A stretch of DNA of 40,716 nucleotides from CAZDDI01 sp964504195 (GTDB taxonomy: Bacteria; Chloroflexota; Anaerolineae; B4-G1; SLSP01): assembly GCA_964504195.1 (NCBI GenBank), contig CAZDDI010000039.1, positions 1 through 40,716 of the forward strand, in the 5' to 3' direction. Numbering within the stretch: position 1 is the first letter of the stretch; each line of letters starts with the position of its first letter. Position numbers and translations under genes: made by a program. Positions 22,314-31,131 of this stretch are shown piece by piece. Below the pieces are notes generated by a model. That model saw nothing but the letters and a program-made list of their open reading frames with translations. It did not search any database and had not been told where the DNA came from.

Positions 22314-24200
22314 TCATACACCTATCACTTCGGCCACATCTTCCATCCCCAATTCCACCAACTTCGCTTTGGGGATCAGGCCCTCTTTCGTCCAACCCTT
22401 CGCCGCATAGTACAAATCCTTGAGGTACTCCAGCTCTTCCACGGTGACGACGTGGCCCGCCGAAGCACCCTTCGTCATCGGGTCGTGATGCCAGCGATAG
22501 GGCAGTACATCGTCGTCACGTTTCCATCCTTCGCGGATGTTAAAGGCTTTCTTGATCGTGTGCGCGCGCACGCCAATCATATCTACATCATCATAGCCGA
22601 AGTCCCAGCCGGTAGTAGCGTTGATCAGCTTGGCGATGGTGGGCCACGCGCCGGCCCGGTCGGCCTTGCCCGTGAAGCAGCGGCGGATGAACTTGCACAG
22701 GGGCAGCGTATCGTAGACGGCGGCGTACTCCTCGCTGCTGGCGGCCAACTGCCCGCGCGTCTCATCCACGCTGAAGCGATCCACCTCCCCCTGAATGTCA
22801 GGGTCGTAGGCGGCGGTGCGGTTGTGACAGCCGCCGCGCGTGCCTACGGCAATCCCCACAGAGAACGTCTTGAGACCGCGCGCATCATAGCCGGGGCTTT
22901 CCAATCCCTTGCTATTCATTGCCCACTTGTACGTCTCCGTGCCGCGCTGCTCATCAATCGTGCGGCTGGCGATCCGGGTACCTTTCGACAGCAAATCACC
23001 GATGCCCTCGCGATCGCGGATCATCTCGGCCAGCGTTACGGCAGCTTCACCGTTGCCGAAGTTCGGCTCGAAGCCCTCTGGGTACTTGGCACACTTGAAG
23101 TCTTCCTTCTTGAAGATGCCCTTCTCGAACGTCTCCATCGCCCAGGAGATGGTCACGCCGCTGCTCATCGCATCCATGCCGCCTTCATCCGCAATATCAA
23201 TCAGCTTGATGACGGCGCGCAGGTCATTGAGGCCCAGGTTCGGCCCATTGGCGTAGAGACATTCGTACTCGATGCCGGTAATCGCCCCGGCCCATGGCCC
23301 ATCCTTCACCATAGACATCTGCTCGCAGGCGATGGGGCATTGCGCGCACGCAATCGTTTTGACCTTGTAGTGCTCGGCCAAATACTCGCCGCTGACCAGC
23401 TCCGCATCCTCGAAGGTGCCTTCCTGGTAGTTGCGGGTGGGCAGCAGGCCAAACTTGTTCATGTTGAGCACGTTGGTCACAGTGCCTAGCACGCGATACT
23501 TGGAGGTGTACGGCCCTTGCGCTTCCTGCGAAATATCGAACGACATCTGCATCAGCGTCTCAGGATCGGCTACCGCCACGCCGCCCGTGCCGCGCACGGA
23601 AACGGCCTTGAGCTTCTTCGCGCCCCAGACCGCGCCGTGTCCCGTGCGCCCGGCCTGGCGACCGTCGTTGGTGACATTGGCGAACAGTACCCCGTTCTCG
23701 CCCGCCGGCCCGATGGTCGCCGAGCGCACCTGGTCATCGCCCAGCTGCTCGCGGATTGTCTCTTCGGTCTCAAACGTGTCCAGTCCCAGCAGCTTGCTGG
23801 CATCGCGGAACTGCACGCGCCCATCATCAATGAAAACGTTGACCCATGTCTCGCTGCTGCCGTGGATGACGATGCCATCCCACCCGGCGCGCTTGAGCGC
23901 GATGGAGAACCAGCTGCCAGAGAGGCTATCGCCGATCCAACCGGTCAGCGGGGATTTGGAGGCCAGCCCGAACTTGCCGCCCACCGGCACCGGCGTCCCT
24001 GCGAAAATGCCGTTGGCGATGCAGATGGGGTTGTCCGGGCCAAGCGCATCGCTGCCTGGTTTGCTGTTTTCCCAGAGCAAGCGTGATGCCATCGAGACGC
24101 CGCCGATGTAGAGCTTGTACCAGGATTCCGGTTTCTCTTCAACCCACGTTTTACGCTGGGTCAGATCAATGTGCAGTATCTTGCCGTGATAACCATACAT
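22314..24200 (-). CDS. Aldehyde:ferredoxin oxidoreductase family tungsten enzyme
   Basis: A 628-residue protein, the normal length for the family, from ATG 24200 (AGGAGG six bases upstream); a TTG two codons earlier is less likely. The [4Fe-4S] ligands are C285, C288, C292 (CAQCPIAC) and C502 (LPLCKF). The N-terminal domain (YIGGVSMASRLLWEN, then GGKFGLASKSPLTG) is the pterin-binding fold. Family members oxidise aldehydes to acids with a tungsten-bispterin cofactor; the related BamB reduces benzoyl-CoA. A MoaD-like gene directly before it and the Hdr genes after it support a cofactor and electron-transfer unit. Substrate is undetermined. Confidence 0.93.
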   Translation of the reverse strand: MYGYHGKILHIDLTQRKTWVEEKPESWYKLYIGGVSMASRLLWENSKPGSDALGPDNPICIANGIFAGTPVPVGGKFGLASKSPLTGWIGDSLSGSWFSIALKRAGWDGIVIHGSSETWVNVFIDDGRVQFRDASKLLGLDTFETEETIREQLGDDQVRSATIGPAGENGVLFANVTNDGRQAGRTGHGAVWGAKKLKAVSVRGTGGVAVADPETLMQMSFDISQEAQGPYTSKYRVLGTVTNVLNMNKFGLLPTRNYQEGTFEDAELVSGEYLAEHYKVKTIACAQCPIACEQMSMVKDGPWAGAITGIEYECLYANGPNLGLNDLRAVIKLIDIADEGGMDAMSSGVTISWAMETFEKGIFKKEDFKCAKYPEGFEPNFGNGEAAVTLAEMIRDREGIGDLLSKGTRIASRTIDEQRGTETYKWAMNSKGLESPGYDARGLKTFSVGIAVGTRGGCHNRTAAYDPDIQGEVDRFSVDETRGQLAASSEEYAAVYDTLPLCKFIRRCFTGKADRAGAWPTIAKLINATTGWDFGYDDVDMIGVRAHTIKKAFNIREGWKRDDDVLPYRWHHDPMTKGASAGHVVTVEELEYLKDLYYAAKGWTKEGLIPKAKLVELGMEDVAEVIGV

Positions 24201-24221
24201 GCGCAACCTCCTGTGAAATAA

Positions 24222-24296
24222 TAGCGAATGGCGAATGGCGAATGGCGAATAGCGATCACATTGTTCTGAAATTCGCCATTCGCCATTCGTAATTTT
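24222..24296. repeat. Inverted heptad tract between moaD-like and AOR genes
   Basis: GCGAATG is repeated three times, followed about 25 bp later by inverted ATTCGCC units. It could fold into a hairpin in the operon mRNA. Confidence 0.8.
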
Positions 24297-24297
24297 T

Positions 24298-24582
24298 CTA
24301 CCCGCCTGCCATGATGGACATGAGAATCAAGCGGTCGCCGTCGTGAGGGCTGGTATCCAGTGCTTCCGGGCGGATCATTTCCTTACCGTTGCGGTTCAAC
24401 ATATTCGAGCCGATGAGCGCCCCGCCATCGGCGGTGAGGACCTGTCCAAGCAGTGGGGGATAGGCCGCGCCCAGGTGGTGCAGTACGTCGCGGAATGTCG
24501 CGGTATCTTCGAGGGTGAGCAGGTGTTGCTGCGCGCCGCTCAAGATGCGGGCAATGCCATTAAACTCAACCAAGACTTGCAT
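24298..24582 (-). CDS. MoaD/ThiS-type sulfur-carrier protein
   Basis: A 94-residue ubiquitin-like protein ending SIMAGG. The C-terminal Gly-Gly is the site that carries thiocarboxylate sulfur for molybdopterin synthesis. TGAGGA precedes the ATG. It is the first gene of the AOR operon, and small carriers of this kind are common beside AOR genes, where they are thought to serve the tungstopterin. Confidence 0.88.
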   Translation of the reverse strand: MQVLVEFNGIARILSGAQQHLLTLEDTATFRDVLHHLGAAYPPLLGQVLTADGGALIGSNMLNRNGKEMIRPEALDTSPHDGDRLILMSIMAGG

Positions 24583-24616
24583 ATGTTGTCCTCACCAGTA
24601 ACTGTGTGCTGCTGCT

Positions 24617-24644
24617 ATTCTATACCAAAATCAAGCCAGCGCAA
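24617..24644 (-). promoter_or_regulatory. Probable promoter of the AOR-Hdr operon
   Basis: On the minus strand, TTGCGC (24644-24639), a 16-bp spacer and TAGAAT (24622-24617). The start is expected near 24610, about 28 nt before the first ATG. Confidence 0.45.
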
Positions 24645-24824
24645 CGCATCTATTGTCCCTATTTTGCCGCGAAATGTCAAGCGCTGTGCTACTGTAGTCA
24701 TAGTTCATGTATTCGTAATTGGGCATCAGTATAAATGTATGTCAAAAGACATTTGCCTTTTGTGAGAGTCCATACTACACTGGTTTTAGAGTTGGCGCGA
24801 CATGTGGTTATGTTTGCGTATTAT

Positions 24825-24902
24825 GGCAATCGCGCAAAAGTCGCCTGTCAAAGCTGTCAATATGCGTGTTTTGAGCCTACTACAGGGTTAGTGTTGCGGT
24901 AC
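24825..24902 (-). repeat. Inverted copy of the 78-bp dispersed repeat
   Basis: The reverse complement matches 30686-30764 and 30873-30949, including CTAACCCTGTAG and GGCTCAAAACACGC. An open frame from 24735 to 24971 only reads through it. The rest of the 24583-25072 gap shows a small hairpin (ATGTC / AGACAT near 24738-24751) and nothing else. Confidence 0.8.
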
Positions 24903-25072
24903 TGCGTATCATGGCTCAAGCTACATTTGTTTAGAATCTATCTGGAAATTCACGAAAGTGTGGTGCGTTAGTCGAACCTAACGCCAGGTTTCGCAGACTC
25001 GCCCACGACGGAATTTTCGGACGTGGTTGTTATGCTCCAGCTGATAGATATTTATTCCAAGGAGGTTTTTAG

Positions 25073-26299
25073 ATGACGATAGATGCCCAAGTTATGCCTG
25101 AAGGCCCGGTCAATTGGGAACGCTTCCTGGCAGAGCGTACCCAGGCTATGAAGAGTTCCGCCATCCGCGAACTGCTCAAAATCACACAGCAACCCAATGT
25201 GATTTCCTTTGCAGGCGGCCTGCCTGCACCGGAGCTCTTCCCGGTGCGTGAGATTGAAGAAGCCTGCCATTATTTGCTCCGGGAGGAGCCGCAACGTGCG
25301 CTCCAATACAGCACCACTGAAGGCCATCGGCCTCTGCGGGAATTTCTGGCCGAATCTATGGCAAAGTACCGCATCCAACACACGCCCGATAATATCCTCA
25401 TCACTACCGGTTCACAACAAGCGTTGGATCTTGTCGGCAAGATATTCATTGACCCGCACAGCACTGTTCTTACAGGCCGCCCCACCTACCTGGGCGCGAT
25501 TCAGGCCTGGCGCGCATATCAAGCTGAGTTTGTGACCGTTCCGCTTGATGAGCAGGGGATGCGGGTGGATTTGCTGGAAGAGGTGTTGAGTAAGGTAACG
25601 CCGCGCTTCATCTATGTGTTGCCTAACTTCCATAACCCGGCGGGGACAACCTTGCCAGAAGAGCGTCGCCATCAGCTGGTCGCTATCGCTCGCAAATATG
25701 ATGTAGTCATCGTCGAAGACGATCCTTACGGCGCATTACGTTTTGAGGGCGAGGATATCATCCCCATTGCGGCATTAGCCCCTGAGCGGACCATCTATCT
25801 AGGCACATTCTCCAAGACCCTCACGCCCGGCCTGCGCATCGGTTGGATTGTGGCCCCTGAGGCCATGATTCACCGCTTGGTGCAGGGAAAGCAGGGTGCG
25901 GATTTGCACAGCAGTACCTTTGATCAGATGATTGCTAACGATGTTGCGCAACGGGGCATCCTCAAGGCCCACATTAAGAAGATTCGTCAGGTTTACGGCG
26001 AACGGCGTGACACGATGCTCGATGCGCTGACGGAACTGTGGCCGGAGGGGTGTTCATGGACAAAGCCGGAGGGTGGGTTGTTTCTGTGGGCGCGCGTGCC
26101 GGAGCAAATCAATACCACCAAATTTATGCGCAAAGCATTGGAAAAGAAGGTGGCTTATGTGCCCGGTAGCAACTTCTTCCCACAAGAGGACGGTGGCTTT
26201 GATGCCATGCGGTTGAATTTCTCTAACTCTGAGCCGGATAAAATCGTGGAAGGCATTCGACGATTAGGTGAAGCGCTCAAAGAGGAGCTCAAGGGATAA
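25073..26299 (+). CDS. PLP-dependent class I aminotransferase, LysN/2-aminoadipate type
   Basis: A 408-residue protein with AAGGAGG upstream of the ATG. Landmarks: SFAGGLPAPELFP (about 45-57), TTGSQQALD (111-119), NFHNPAG (185-191), DDPYG (216-220), and the pyridoxal-phosphate lysine K248 in TFSKTLTPGLRIGW. The carboxylate-binding arginine is in DAMRLNFSN near the end. Members act on 2-aminoadipate, aromatic or branched-chain amino acids. It stands alone, so context does not narrow the substrate. Confidence 0.92.
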   Translation: MTIDAQVMPEGPVNWERFLAERTQAMKSSAIRELLKITQQPNVISFAGGLPAPELFPVREIEEACHYLLREEPQRALQYSTTEGHRPLREFLAESMAKYRIQHTPDNILITTGSQQALDLVGKIFIDPHSTVLTGRPTYLGAIQAWRAYQAEFVTVPLDEQGMRVDLLEEVLSKVTPRFIYVLPNFHNPAGTTLPEERRHQLVAIARKYDVVIVEDDPYGALRFEGEDIIPIAALAPERTIYLGTFSKTLTPGLRIGWIVAPEAMIHRLVQGKQGADLHSSTFDQMIANDVAQRGILKAHIKKIRQVYGERRDTMLDALTELWPEGCSWTKPEGGLFLWARVPEQINTTKFMRKALEKKVAYVPGSNFFPQEDGGFDAMRLNFSNSEPDKIVEGIRRLGEALKEELKG

Positions 26300-26334
26300 T
26301 CTCAGTAGCTCACGAATTTGCTTGTAGAGCACGA

Positions 26335-26475
26335 TTATGAAAATTAAGAAAATGAACCGAAAATAAAACAATTTGCAAGAATCACTTCTTAAAAATTTAC
26401 AAATTGAGAATTTTGCCCCATCCCCCTGCCCCCCTTTCCCCGCTTGCGGAGGAAAGGGGGCAGGGGGAAAGGGGG
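26335..26475 (-). repeat. C/G-rich hairpin with AT-rich arm, internal copy of the contig-end repeat
   Basis: The AT-rich part (26335-26415) is the reverse complement of 25-117. It leads into GAGAATTTTGCCCC and a hairpin of CCCCCTGCCCCCC-type against GGGGGCAGGGGG (26420-26475). Confidence 0.85.
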
Positions 26476-26600
26476 TATCATTTTATTTTTAGAACGACCA
26501 ACTTGGCACAAAACCTTATTTGCGGATTAATTTCTTAAAATTCATTATCGTGCTTCTGGTATGCCCAAAACATACTACGAGGTCATTCAGTTTAGGGCAT

Positions 26601-26695
26601 AGACCTGGCAGGTTTCCAGGCCTTGAGTCTACAAACCGTCGTTATTCATCGGTAAAATACTCCCTCACCCAATTTGGGCGAAACCTGCCAAGTCT
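26601..26695. repeat. MITE-like element with 16-bp inverted ends, copy B
   Basis: AGACCTGGCAGGTTTC (26601-26616) and GAAACCTGCCAAGTCT (26680-26695), same length and content as 12551-12645. The rest of the 26300-27055 gap holds a small CCCGCG / CGCGGG hairpin near 26870-26886 and no supported gene. Confidence 0.85.
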
Positions 26696-27055
26696 TAGGT
26701 TGATTCTAAAGGTTAACGGTAGGCATGCAGGCCCTTACCAGATAGGAACAGCGGGAATCCATCCCACGGAGAAAGCCGGTTTATGGATAGCTCTGCTAGA
26801 TGGATTTCCGCTGTGCTGGTTGTTTAGAGGCTTCACGCCGTAGATTCCTGGCTGAGCAGCTATCTTTGCCCGCGCGAAGACGCGGGAATGACAGGTGTGA
26901 GATATATGGGGAATACTTCCGCAGAATTCGTATGATCCGTAAAATCCGTGTTCTAAATCTTCAAATCAGCCCTGGTGGTAATTTGAGTTAACCTGGAAAC
27001 CTCTGGTGTGAGCGGTTTTGACAGATGCGCAGACCGCCGTATACTAAAGGCCATC

Positions 27056-29344
27056 ATGAAGACTCGCATCTACCCGGTAGCTCTTATTACAGGTATATTA
27101 ACGCTCCTAATTCTGGGAGTGATGACTGCGTTTGACCCACTGCCCTTGACCTTATTGCCCCTCTGGATGATTTTTTGTGGGCTGATAGTTTTCTCTGCTG
27201 TTTTCAGTATCCCCATGGGTGGTGGGGCGGTTTCATTGTTACCCATGCTCTCAGTTGCCAGCTATCTGGTGCTAGGGCCGGTCGCCGCCGGGTGGGCCGC
27301 TGCCTGTGCGGCTGTTCTGTACACTGTCGCGCGCCATTATTGGTCCCCACGCCTGGAAAATGCGCAACGTCCCGATTGGCTATATACACTCAATACCGTC
27401 TTTGCCAATATAACCTTGAATGTCACTTCGATTTTGGGTGGCGGGGTGGTTTATATTGGGTTGGGGGGAATGCTTCCACTACGAGAAGCTGTGTTAGCCA
27501 ATTTACTTCCACTGTCAGGGTTGTCTTTAGTTTATCTTGCTATTAATTACACCCTGGCGGGTGCTATCATCATCAGTTGGAAGCGCGCTTCGTTTCAGAC
27601 GTATCTGGGGTCGCTTAGACGTATTTTGCTTTATGAAGCCGTGCCCCTGGTCTTTGCCTCTCTGGCTGCGTTGATTTACACCCGCATCGGTTTTCTTCAT
27701 TTTTTGCTTTTTACCGCAATTCTGGTAGGGGTTTCTTTGATTGCGCGTAATCTTTATCGTGCCAGTCAACGGTTGGAACGCCGGGTACAAGAGCTGGATA
27801 GTTTATATGTCGTGGGTCAAGCGCTGAGCGCCAGTCTGCAACTTGAAACCATTATTGCTACTATCTATGAGCAGGTAGCCCGTCTGATGTCCGCTGAGAA
27901 CTTCTATGTGGCCCTCTATAACCCAGAGACTAATGAGGTCTCGTTCCCGTTGGCCGTGGAAAATGGTGAATTTGTGCATTGGCGCTCGCGGTGTGCCGGG
28001 GAAGGTTTGACAGAGCATATTTTACACACTCGCGTTCCGCTGTTGATCTGTCGTGATGTCGCCGCGCATATCAAGTCTCTGGGAATTGACCAAATCGGTA
28101 GAAGCGCTAAATGCTGGCTGGGTATCCCGATTCTGGCGGGGACGGAGCCACTGGGTGTTATTACTGTGCAATCCTATACCGAGAGCGAAGTTTACGATAC
28201 TTCGCATCAGGACCTCCTCTTTACTATTGCCAGCCAAGCCGCGATTGCTATTCAAAACGCGCGGCTCTATGAGCGGACAGATGAAGCCTTGACCCGGCGT
28301 GTGCAAGAACTCAATTCGATTCTTCGTACAACACGCGAAGGCATTTTGCTGCTTGATCCAGAACTGCGCATATTGGCAATCAATCGCGCTTTGGCGGAGC
28401 TCGTCGGCGCGACGCAGACGGAATTGTCTGGGCAACAGCTTGGAGCCGACTTGCTGAGCAACTTCGGTTACTCTCTTGAAACATGGGAGGCAGATTGTGC
28501 CGTACTTATCGCGGGCACGCTGGACCAAACACAACGGACGGTGATGTTGGGGCAGGAGAAACGTGCGATGGCGCGCACATTGAGTGCGGTGCGTGATCGT
28601 GAAGGGGCTATTGACGGTTGGTTGCTCAATTTCCGTGATATCACCGAAGAGTTGGAACTGGCACGCCTACGTGAAGACATGACCGATATGCTCGTTCATG
28701 ATTTGCGCTCGCCGCTTACAGTGGTTATGGGGAGTCTGACGCTGCTGCGGCGCAAGAAAGGTGCGGCCTTCGAGCAGCTGCTCGATATGGCGCAGCAGAA
28801 CAGCGAGCGTATTCTTAGCATGGTAAATGAGCTGTTGGACATCAGTAAGTTGGAAAATGGGCAGCTGCCTCTGCGTTACGAGTCGGTCAATATAGTGAAC
28901 GTGATTGAGGACGTGGTGGAGCGTTTTACGCCACTGGCACTTGAAGCCGATATCAGTCTGGAAACGGAGCTCGCGCCGCAACTGCCGATACTCCACGCTG
29001 ACATGGAAATCCTCAAGCGTGTGTTGGGTAATCTAGTGGATAATGCGATTAAATTTACGCCTGATGGCGGGCATGTCCGGTTGTGGGCGCGCAACGAAAC
29101 CCTACCCGAAGTCCGCGCGCTAGTGTTTGGGGTGAGTGATGATGGCCCGGGTATTCCGGATGAAATTCAGACCCATCTATTCGAGAAATTTCAGCAGGCA
29201 GAAACACTTGAAGCCCGCCGACGCGGTACTGGCCTGGGCTTGGCCTTCTGTAAACTTGCTGTCGAGGCGCATGGCGGCCATGTGTGGGTCAAAAGCGCCC
29301 CCGGTCAGGGCGCAACATTTGCTATCGTATTACCGCTCTCCTAG
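27056..29344 (+). CDS. Membrane sensor histidine kinase with GAF and PAS domains
   Basis: A 762-residue protein from ATG 27056; an upstream start at 27008 is possible but lacks a good ribosome site. About seven membrane segments fill residues 1-220, followed by a coiled linker (LERRVQELDSLYVVG). A GAF-like domain spans about 250-410 and a PAS-like domain about 420-530. The HisKA phosphoacceptor is His548 (MLVHDLRSPLTVV). The ATPase domain shows the N-box NLVDNAIKFT (from N659), DDGPGIPDE and RRGTGLGLAFCK. No response regulator is adjacent, so its partner is elsewhere. Its end overlaps the convergent YibE/F gene by 15 bp. The input signal is unknown. Confidence 0.93.
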   Translation: MKTRIYPVALITGILTLLILGVMTAFDPLPLTLLPLWMIFCGLIVFSAVFSIPMGGGAVSLLPMLSVASYLVLGPVAAGWAAACAAVLYTVARHYWSPRLENAQRPDWLYTLNTVFANITLNVTSILGGGVVYIGLGGMLPLREAVLANLLPLSGLSLVYLAINYTLAGAIIISWKRASFQTYLGSLRRILLYEAVPLVFASLAALIYTRIGFLHFLLFTAILVGVSLIARNLYRASQRLERRVQELDSLYVVGQALSASLQLETIIATIYEQVARLMSAENFYVALYNPETNEVSFPLAVENGEFVHWRSRCAGEGLTEHILHTRVPLLICRDVAAHIKSLGIDQIGRSAKCWLGIPILAGTEPLGVITVQSYTESEVYDTSHQDLLFTIASQAAIAIQNARLYERTDEALTRRVQELNSILRTTREGILLLDPELRILAINRALAELVGATQTELSGQQLGADLLSNFGYSLETWEADCAVLIAGTLDQTQRTVMLGQEKRAMARTLSAVRDREGAIDGWLLNFRDITEELELARLREDMTDMLVHDLRSPLTVVMGSLTLLRRKKGAAFEQLLDMAQQNSERILSMVNELLDISKLENGQLPLRYESVNIVNVIEDVVERFTPLALEADISLETELAPQLPILHADMEILKRVLGNLVDNAIKFTPDGGHVRLWARNETLPEVRALVFGVSDDGPGIPDEIQTHLFEKFQQAETLEARRRGTGLGLAFCKLAVEAHGGHVWVKSAPGQGATFAIVLPLS

Positions 29345-30532
29345 CACTATTGGCCTTGCTTCTGTCTCGTGCTTCCCCAAATTCCCGCGCATCCAGGCCG
29401 CGATGGCCGTCGTGAGGGGTACTGCCAACATTAGCCCCAGACTGCCCACCAACGTCCGCACAATTTCCTCAGCGATGAGCTCCCGGTTGAGCGTGAGGTA
29501 CCAGGGTTCGGGAAACAGATAGAAGAGAATGATGAGCGGGAGCGAGGCGCTGGCATACGCCAGCATCAGCGTATTGACCATCGAAGCCAGATGGGCCACC
29601 CCGACCTTCATCCCTCGGCGATAGAGATCGCGCGCGGTCAGGTGTGCATCGGTGGCGGCGAGCTCGTACACAGCCACTGCTTGCGCCAGTACCACATCAT
29701 CCAGCACCCCTGCCGCACCGATGATCATCCCGGCTAGCAGCAACCCGCGCATTCCTACCCCCACGCCGATAGCCTGCAAGTAGAGCGTCTCCTCAGACCC
29801 GAAGCCCGTGAGATGTGCCAGTGATGTCCATAGCCAGGCCAGTAGCCCGGTAAATGCCAGGCTCGCCAGCAGTCCCAACAGCGCCGTATGAGCGATAGAA
29901 TTCCACCCCTGGATTAAGTACAGCGTGATCCCCATCAACAGCGCCATGCCGGCGAGCGAGACCACCACAGGGTCACGCAACGCGAGAATTTGCGGCAGGA
30001 TGAACCCGCCGATGGTTAGCCCGCCTAGGACCAACCCCAACAGCGCGCGCAGTCCTTGCCAGCGACCTACCAGCACTGTCACTAGCGCGAATAGAAGCGC
30101 CAGCGCGCCCAAAGGCCACCAGCGGACGTGATCGGCGACGGCGTAGAACGTCGGTTCATCGGGCCATTCCGAAACCATCAGCAACGCTTGTTGCCCCGGC
30201 TTGAACCGGATTGAGTCTACGTCTGGCCCTAGCCCGTTATAGACCACTTCGATCTGTCGGCCCTCGTACTCACCGCGCGCGAGGATAACCATCTCTAGCG
30301 TTTGTGACACGCGTACCAGGCCCGAAGGGTCGGTGGCGGATTCTTCGTGTAGTACACGCAGCACGCGCGCGTTGACGGTGTCCTCTAGCGAGGCCATCCC
30401 CGCCGTAAAGGGAATTTCCGGGCGCGTGAAGTGTAACACGATGACCGCCATCGCTGTTAAAACTAGTAGCCCCACGGCTATCCCCTCTAGCACATAGTGT
30501 GCGCGGTATGCACTTAAACGGTTTTGTTCCAT
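29330..30532 (-). CDS. YibE/F-like membrane protein
   Basis: A 400-residue protein with GGAGG upstream of the ATG. One N-terminal membrane segment (about 14-34) is followed by an extracytoplasmic beta-rich region to about 130. Seven or so membrane segments follow, with VGRWQGLRALLGLVLGGLTI and the family-typical GVLDDVVLAQAVAVYEL, then a final helix block. YibE/F proteins are widespread and of unknown function. It is convergent with the histidine kinase. Confidence 0.88.
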   Translation of the reverse strand: MEQNRLSAYRAHYVLEGIAVGLLVLTAMAVIVLHFTRPEIPFTAGMASLEDTVNARVLRVLHEESATDPSGLVRVSQTLEMVILARGEYEGRQIEVVYNGLGPDVDSIRFKPGQQALLMVSEWPDEPTFYAVADHVRWWPLGALALLFALVTVLVGRWQGLRALLGLVLGGLTIGGFILPQILALRDPVVVSLAGMALLMGITLYLIQGWNSIAHTALLGLLASLAFTGLLAWLWTSLAHLTGFGSEETLYLQAIGVGVGMRGLLLAGMIIGAAGVLDDVVLAQAVAVYELAATDAHLTARDLYRRGMKVGVAHLASMVNTLMLAYASASLPLIILFYLFPEPWYLTLNRELIAEEIVRTLVGSLGLMLAVPLTTAIAAWMRGNLGKHETEARPIVLGER

Positions 30533-30631
30533 GGTTCGCCTCCACTTGCATTATACCAAGTGAAACGTGAAACGTGAAACGTGAGGTGTGAAGAAAATCT
30601 CGATGACGCTTTACATTTTTGCAATCACCTC

Positions 30632-30949
30632 CGGGCTGCTCCGGTGCCTGAGCCTGTCGAAGGCCTCTGCGCGCATCAAAGGCCGTACCGCAAACCTAAC
30701 CCTGTAGGATGGCTCAAAACACGCCTATTGCCGGCTTTGACAGGGTGACTTTGGCGCGATTGCCGTCCAAGGCAATGCCGGAGGGCAACCGGGAGAGGCT
30801 TCGGCAGGCTCAGCCACCGGGCTGCTTCCGGTGACTGAGCCTGTCGAAGGCCTCTGCGCGCGTCAAAGGCCATACCGCAAACCTAACCCTGTAGGATGCT
30901 CAAAACACGCCTATTGCCGGCTTTGATCGGGTGACTTTGGCGCGATTGC
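30632..30949 (+). repeat. Two direct 132-bp repeats
   Basis: Units 30632-30763 and 30818-30949 are nearly identical and are offset by 186 bp. Each contains CTGAGCCTGTCGAAG, and the spacer holds an inverted form (CTTCGGCAGGCTCAG). The distal 78 bp also occur, inverted, at 24825-24902. Heptads GTGAAAC are at 30559-30590. No gene is supported in 30533-31131. Confidence 0.9.
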
Positions 30950-31090
30950 GAAAAATCCGTGTCCTAAATCTCTTCACATTGCCCGCATCACGTCCCCCGG
31001 CCTATCGCCTTTAGAAAACTTATCCCATCACATAGCGGTTGCGCTGCTAACTGCGTTTCAGCGGAGTGATACCCCTAATCACGTCCCACG

Positions 31091-31119
31091 TTTCACGTCT
31101 CCTCGCATCATGCTATAAT
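31091..31119 (+). promoter_or_regulatory. Promoter of the DHH-CBS-nucleotidyltransferase gene
   Basis: TTTCAC (31091-31096), a 17-bp spacer and a perfect TATAAT (31114-31119). The start near 31126 leaves only about six nt before the ATG. The -35 lies in a TTTCACG heptad-type repeat. Confidence 0.65.
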
Positions 31120-31131
31120 GGAGTAGGAATC

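Noticed and set aside
22452..23489. Plus-strand open frame of 345 codons
   Set aside because: It is antisense to the AOR gene, whose cysteine motifs and length fix the true strand.
18334..24296. Heptad tracts considered as CRISPR repeats
   Set aside because: Units are 7 bp and contiguous, with no spacers and no cas genes nearby.
24735..24971. Open frame of 78 codons in the gap before the aminotransferase
   Set aside because: It runs through the inverted copy of the 78-bp repeat and lacks a ribosome binding site.
26520..26991. Two short open frames in the gap before the histidine kinase
   Set aside because: They follow MITE and other repeat sequence and have no protein-like composition.
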